DNA of 64,000 bases, from NCBI GenBank assembly GCA_016195265.1, contig JACPZW010000013.1, forward strand, positions 1-64,000, written 5' to 3'. Positions 59,833 through 64,000 of the stretch are shown here, one piece after another (position 1 is the stretch's first letter; the number at the start of each line of letters is the position of its first letter). The position numbers were made by a program, and so were the translations under genes. The notes below the pieces were generated by a model, which ran no database searches, was not told the DNA's origin, and saw nothing but the letters and a program-made list of their open reading frames with translations. The DNA is from Acidobacteriota bacterium (GTDB lineage Bacteria; Acidobacteriota; Vicinamibacteria; Vicinamibacterales; CAVVIG01).

Positions 59833-62800
59833 ATGCGGAGAGGTCGATCGTACGCGACGATCGCGGCGGTACTGGCGACACTGGCGACGTTATTTCTGGG
59901 CGCCATGGCCGCCGACATTCAGGCGCAATCATTCCAAGGCGCCGTGCGGGGCACGGTGAAGGATCCACAAGGCGTGATTCCCGGCGTGACGGTCATCCTG
60001 CTGAACGAGCAGACGAACGTGAGCCGCGAGACTGTGACCAACGAGGTCGGAGAGTACTCCTTCCCGGCCGTCGACCCCGCGATGTACACGATCAAAGCGT
60101 CCGTGTCGGGCTTCAAGGCGTTCGAGCGCAAGGGCGTGCGCGTCGGCACGCAGCAGCAGATCGCGCTCGACGTGACGCTGGAAGTCGGCGCGCTCGAGGA
60201 AACGATCACGGTGACGGCCGACGTGCCGCTCATCGAGACGTCCAACGCGTCGACCGGCGATGTCCTCGACACCAAGACGCTCGAGTCGATCCCGACGGCC
60301 GGCCGCAGCGTGTTCCTGCTGGCGAACCTTCAGCCGACGGTCCAGACGAGCGGCAACGCGCACTGGAACCGCATGCAGGATCAGGTCGGCAACTCCGCGA
60401 TGTCGATGGGCGGCGGCGCGGTCCGCGCGAACAACTACCTGGTCGACGGCTTCCCGGTCACCGACCTCATGAACCGCGCGTCGACCAATCCGACGATCGA
60501 AGCGATTCAGGACATGAAGGTCCAGGTCCACACCTACGATGCCGAAATGGGCCGCACGGGCGGCGGCGTGATGAACATGACGGCGAAGACCGGCGCGAAC
60601 GATTTCCACGCCTCGGGCTACGGCGTGTTCCGGCCGGAGTCGATGGTCAGCCAGCTGCTGATTCCGAAGCTCAACGGCCAGCCCAACGTGCCCGAGTACT
60701 GGCGCGACGGCGGCGGCGGCGGTGGCGGCCCGATCGTCAAGAACAAGACCTTCTTCTGGTTCGCGGGCGAAAAATACGTGGACAACCAGCCGCAGCAGAG
60801 CACGTTCCTCGTGCCAACCGCGGCGGAGCTCACGGGCAGCTTCCAGGGAGTCACGCGCAACGGCGCGCAGGTGACAATCAAGAATCCGCTCACCGGCGTC
60901 GCGTTCCCCAACAACCAGATTCCCCAGCAGTTTCTCAATCCGGTCGGCGTGAAACTCGCGAGCTATCTCCCGCCGGCCGACACGCAGGTGGACAACGGGT
61001 CGTCCAACTTCAGCATGACCGACCTGCTGCCGAACAAGGCGAACCAGATGACGGTGAAGATCGATCACCACTTCAACGAGTCGGCCGCGCTGACCGGCTT
61101 CTTCCTGCGACAGGAAACGCACGAGGCGAATTCGAACTACAACCCGGTGAACGATTTCGTCGGCGGCAGCTACCAGCTCGACCGCGTAATCAAGACGTTC
61201 GTCGTCAACAACACGTACATTCTGAACTCCTCGACGGTCGTCACGCTGCGCGGCGGGTACAACAAGTTCGACGACAACTACAACCTGAACGACCGCAGCG
61301 GCAACCCGCTGAACTTCAACGTGTCGTCGCTCGGCTGGCCGACGTCGTTGACCAGTCAGATGTCGGACACGCAGCGGTTCCCGACGCTGTCGATCACGGG
61401 CTACCACGGCGCCGGATGGACCGCGCGGCAGGCCAACGGTTACTACCAGTACGGCGGCAACGGCACGCTGACGCGGCTGGCCGGCACGCACAACATCAAG
61501 ATGGGCGGCGACTACCGCATCCTTGGCGCGACGTCGCTCAACTACGGCACGTCCACCGGGTCGTTCACCTTTACGGGCGGCTTCAGCGGCAACGCGCTCG
61601 CCGATCTTCTGCTCGGCTATCCGCAGGCCAGCAGCGCCGGGATCCCGTTGAACACCCAGCTCGACGGCTTCGTGCGCTACTACTCGGGCTACGCGCAGGA
61701 CGACTGGCGCGTGAACAACAAGCTGACGATCAACTACGGCATCCGCGTCGAGCGCGAAACCGGGATGATGGAGCGTGACGATCAGTTCAGCGTCAACTTC
61801 GACCAGACCGCGGTGAGCCCGCTGAACAGCCAGGTCGCCTTCACCGATCCGATCACCAAACAGCCGCGCCAGATCCTCGGCGGCCTCGTGTTCGCCGGCG
61901 TCAACGGCGCGCCGACGGTGCAGGGCAACCAGCCGGCGGTCAAACCGGCGCCTCGCGCGGGCGCCGTGTACAGCTTCAACGAGAAGACCGTGCTGCGCGG
62001 CGGCTGGGGCCTGTACTACTCGCCGTGGAACTACCCGGCGGCGGGCACGACAGGCTGGGGCCAGATCGGCTACTCGGCGACGACGCTCGTTCCGCAGCCG
62101 ACGGGCATCCCCACCGTGACGATGAGCAACCCGTTTCCGAACGGCTTAGTGCAGCCGAGCGGCAGCAGCCTGGGTCTGCTGACGGGCACGGGTGGCGACA
62201 TTTATTTCATCGATCCAAACAAAGGGGCGCCGCGTGTACAGCAGTACTCCGCGGACCTCCAGCGCGAATTGCCAGGTGGGATGAGCCTCTTGCTGGGCTA
62301 CTCTGGTCTGACCGGCACGAACCTGAGCTGGGGCGGAGCCGCAAACGCCGCGGCCGGTCTCATCAACATCAACCAGATCGATCCAAAGTACCAGACCCAG
62401 CTGACGAGCACGTCGACGCTCGTCACGAATCCGTTCTTCGGTGTCGCAACCGCCGGACAGTTCGCCGGCCGCGCCACGATTGAAATCGGACAGCTTCTCC
62501 GCCCGTTCCCGCAGTTCGGCAACGTCTACATGCAGCAGTCGACCGGCGCGCACTCGCAGTATCACGCCGCGATCGTCCAGCTGCGCAAGCGCGTGACGGG
62601 CTGGTGGGGCGGCAGCTTCAGCTACACCTACAGCCGGCTCAACGACAACCAGTTCGGCGAGAGCAACTATTATTCAAGTAATCCCGGACTGCAGAACAAC
62701 TACACCGTCATCCCGGGCTCGCCCTACTACAACCCGGATCAGGAGTACGGCCGGAGCCTCCTCGATTCGCCGCACAAGGCGGTGATCGCGCCGACGTTCA

Positions 62801-63345
62801 TGCTGCCGTTCGGGCAGGGCAAGAAGTACCTGTCCGCCAGCCACGTCGGTGACGTGTTGCTCGGCGGCTGGGCGATCACGCCCGTGATGACGTTCCAGAG
62901 CGGCTACCCGATCGGCGTCACGCAGAACGTGTCGGGCACCACGTTCCTCTACGGCGGCACGCCGCGGCCGAACATCGTCCCCGGACAGGATTACCTGGTG
63001 CCCGGCAACATCACCGATCGCATTACGGCCAAGGTGAGCGACAACATGTACTTCAACGCGGCGGCGTTCTCGACAACGCCCGCCAACCAGTTCGGCAACG
63101 CGCCGCGGATGCTGCCGGACGTGCTGTCGCCGTGGCGCAACAACGTCGACCTCGGCGTGAGCAAGTTGATCAACACCGGCGCCCACACGTCGGTGTCCGT
63201 GCGTCTCGAAGTGCTGAACATCTTCAACATCGTCCAGTGGGCGGCGCCGGCGAGCTCCGCGTTCGGCAACTCGTCGTTCGGGCAGATCAACAACCAGGCG
63301 AACAACATGCGCATGGTGCAATTCACGCTGCGGGCGCAGTTCTAG
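59833..63345 (+). CDS. Oar-like TonB-dependent outer-membrane protein with carboxypeptidase-regulatory N-domain
   Basis: The protein has 1170 residues. Signal MRRGRSYATIAAVLATLATL up to IQAQ. Residues about 35-120 are a CarboxypepD_reg-like beta-sandwich (GAVRGTVKDPQGVIPGVTVILLN, NEVGEYSFPAVDPAMYTIKAS). A plug follows (GDVLDTKTLESIPTAGRSVFLLANLQPTVQ, NYLVDGFPVTDLMNRASTNPTIEAIQDMKVQVHTYDAEMGRTGGGVMNM), then a large barrel with aromatic-ended strands and a terminal Phe (VQFTLRAQF). A Gly run (RDGGGGGGGPIVKNKTFFWF) marks the usual Oar loop. The family takes up or exports large substrates in Acidobacteriota and Myxococcota; cargo is unknown. GGGAGG 6 nt before the ATG. Confidence 0.92.
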   Translation: MRRGRSYATIAAVLATLATLFLGAMAADIQAQSFQGAVRGTVKDPQGVIPGVTVILLNEQTNVSRETVTNEVGEYSFPAVDPAMYTIKASVSGFKAFERKGVRVGTQQQIALDVTLEVGALEETITVTADVPLIETSNASTGDVLDTKTLESIPTAGRSVFLLANLQPTVQTSGNAHWNRMQDQVGNSAMSMGGGAVRANNYLVDGFPVTDLMNRASTNPTIEAIQDMKVQVHTYDAEMGRTGGGVMNMTAKTGANDFHASGYGVFRPESMVSQLLIPKLNGQPNVPEYWRDGGGGGGGPIVKNKTFFWFAGEKYVDNQPQQSTFLVPTAAELTGSFQGVTRNGAQVTIKNPLTGVAFPNNQIPQQFLNPVGVKLASYLPPADTQVDNGSSNFSMTDLLPNKANQMTVKIDHHFNESAALTGFFLRQETHEANSNYNPVNDFVGGSYQLDRVIKTFVVNNTYILNSSTVVTLRGGYNKFDDNYNLNDRSGNPLNFNVSSLGWPTSLTSQMSDTQRFPTLSITGYHGAGWTARQANGYYQYGGNGTLTRLAGTHNIKMGGDYRILGATSLNYGTSTGSFTFTGGFSGNALADLLLGYPQASSAGIPLNTQLDGFVRYYSGYAQDDWRVNNKLTINYGIRVERETGMMERDDQFSVNFDQTAVSPLNSQVAFTDPITKQPRQILGGLVFAGVNGAPTVQGNQPAVKPAPRAGAVYSFNEKTVLRGGWGLYYSPWNYPAAGTTGWGQIGYSATTLVPQPTGIPTVTMSNPFPNGLVQPSGSSLGLLTGTGGDIYFIDPNKGAPRVQQYSADLQRELPGGMSLLLGYSGLTGTNLSWGGAANAAAGLININQIDPKYQTQLTSTSTLVTNPFFGVATAGQFAGRATIEIGQLLRPFPQFGNVYMQQSTGAHSQYHAAIVQLRKRVTGWWGGSFSYTYSRLNDNQFGESNYYSSNPGLQNNYTVIPGSPYYNPDQEYGRSLLDSPHKAVIAPTFMLPFGQGKKYLSASHVGDVLLGGWAITPVMTFQSGYPIGVTQNVSGTTFLYGGTPRPNIVPGQDYLVPGNITDRITAKVSDNMYFNAAAFSTTPANQFGNAPRMLPDVLSPWRNNVDLGVSKLINTGAHTSVSVRLEVLNIFNIVQWAAPASSAFGNSSFGQINNQANNMRMVQFTLRAQF

Positions 63346-63361
63346 CAGGCAGGCGCTCCAC

Positions 63362-63391
63362 CACGAAGAGCACAATTGTGTGTTCTTCGTG
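63362..63391. terminator. Hairpin CACGAAGA..TCTTCGTG after the TonB-dependent gene
   Basis: Arms pair over about 13 bp (one G-T) with an ATTG loop, 17 nt after the TAG. No T-tract. The CACGAAGAGCAC word is a common repeat type. Confidence 0.65.
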
Positions 63392-63481
63392 CTCCCGGCC
63401 ACGCGGCGCGTGAGGTAATCTGTCCTCATCACGCGCCTTTCCTCCTCCTTCTCTCGCACGGCGATCGCGGCTGCGGCGCTG

Positions 63482-64000
63482 GTGTGCCTGACCGTCACCG
63501 CGCTCGCGCAGCGGGGAGATTTCTTCGGCGGCGGTTTCGGCCGTCGCGGGTACGGGCGCGTGCCGCCGATTCACAACATTCCGTACGACGGCCGATTTAC
63601 GTTCGTGCGCGTGCGGTACACGCCGGCGCCGGACGGCTACTGGGCCGGCGGCCGGCCGTCCTGGTCGCACGGGTTTCCGCTCTCCGAGTGGAACCTGATG
63701 AAGATCATGAACGAGGTGTCGTACCTCGGCGGGCACGACGACGAGACGAACGTGATTGGGCTCGACGACCCGGAGCTGTTCAAGTACCCGATCGCCTACA
63801 TCATCGAAGTCGGGTGGTGGACGCTGACCGACGCCGAGGCCGCCGCGCTGCGCGCCTACATTCAGAAGGGCGGCTTCGTCATCGTGGACGACTTCAAGAT
63901 GCCGGGGTGGCGCGGCATCCCCGGCGGCGGCTGGGAGCCGTTCGCCCAGAACATGAAACGCGTGCTGCCGGACGCGCGGTTCATCCCGATGGATCCGGCG
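63482..64000 (+). CDS. DUF4159 domain protein, 5' end unclear, 3' end outside window
   Basis: The frame is open from a stop at 63416 to the window end. The mature protein contains GRFTFVRVRYTPAPDGYW, SWSHGFPLSEWNLMKIMNEVSYLGGHDDETNVIGLDDPELFKYPIAYIIEVGWWTLTDAEAAALRAYIQKGGFVIVDDFKMPGW, the DUF4159 pattern. The frame upstream gives a full signal peptide (SSSFSRTAIAAAALVCLTVTALAQ), but no ATG, GTG or TTG precedes it; the first standard start is GTG 63482, inside the signal peptide. An ATC at 63428, with GAGG about 12 nt before it, is the only upstream alternative I see. DUF4159 proteins are exported, of unknown function. Confidence 0.75.
   Translation, partial: MCLTVTALAQRGDFFGGGFGRRGYGRVPPIHNIPYDGRFTFVRVRYTPAPDGYWAGGRPSWSHGFPLSEWNLMKIMNEVSYLGGHDDETNVIGLDDPELFKYPIAYIIEVGWWTLTDAEAAALRAYIQKGGFVIVDDFKMPGWRGIPGGGWEPFAQNMKRVLPDARFIPMDPA

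Overview
This 64 kb window is GC-rich, protein-dense bacterial chromosome. The gene content points to Acidobacteriota, probably class Vicinamibacteria. Evidence includes an ADOP-type FtsX/MacB permease, a 1170-residue Oar-like TonB-dependent protein, two sortilin/BNR-type secreted propellers, paired PQQ dehydrogenases with c-type cytochromes, secreted imidazolonepropionase-like amidohydrolases, DUF6152 and DUF4159 proteins, and a Ser/Thr kinase fused to a TolB-like domain and TPRs. The taxonomic call is inference from families. No rRNA, tRNA, CRISPR array, transposase or integrase was seen.

Layout. 1-9.1 kb: a P1-family peptidase (cut by the window edge), a YetF-like membrane protein, a small outer-membrane protein, a lipoprotein, a broken ADOP permease, a DUF4389 protein, an amidohydrolase and an MFS carrier. 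9.2-20.7 kb: a VapBC pair, an S9 peptidase, two paralogous sortilin-like propellers plus a vestige of a third, a peroxiredoxin with an in-frame TGA where the peroxidatic cysteine belongs (candidate selenoprotein), a Phd/PIN pair and a second VapBC pair. 20.7-30.1 kb: a kinase facing an adenylate-cyclase/AAA/TPR regulator that is translationally coupled to a fatty acid desaturase, then a divergent FAD oxidoreductase and an MpaB-type oxygenase. 30.2-40.2 kb: secreted proteins and a respiratory block (two-heme cytochromes, cytochrome c'-like protein, PQQ alcohol dehydrogenase, NHL propeller). 40.2-43.1 kb: divergent glpK and glpF. 43.1-49 kb: an SGNH hydrolase, a possible integron-cassette remnant and a polar amino-acid ABC transporter whose binding protein and permease are fused. 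49-64 kb: a second amidohydrolase/NHL pair, an ABC-2 exporter, a large secreted protein, a second PQQ dehydrogenase module with cytochrome c and an exported methyltransferase-like protein, the TonB-dependent protein and the start of a DUF4159 gene.

The most unusual features are, first, the candidate selenoprotein at 14466-15017 with a bacterial SECIS-like hairpin directly after its TGA. Second, there is a dense population of short palindromic repeats of several families. They supply stop codons, sit between start codons and signal peptides, lie in frame inside glpK, an SGNH hydrolase and other genes, and in one case carry another palindrome inside them. Third, a class of gene-end hairpins is built from iterated 7-11 bp words: the architecture is the same each time but the word differs. 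Fourth, about fifteen genes have a -10 hexamer only 6-9 nt before the start codon, implying leaderless mRNAs. Several genes are damaged, and the type of damage can be read directly from the sequence.
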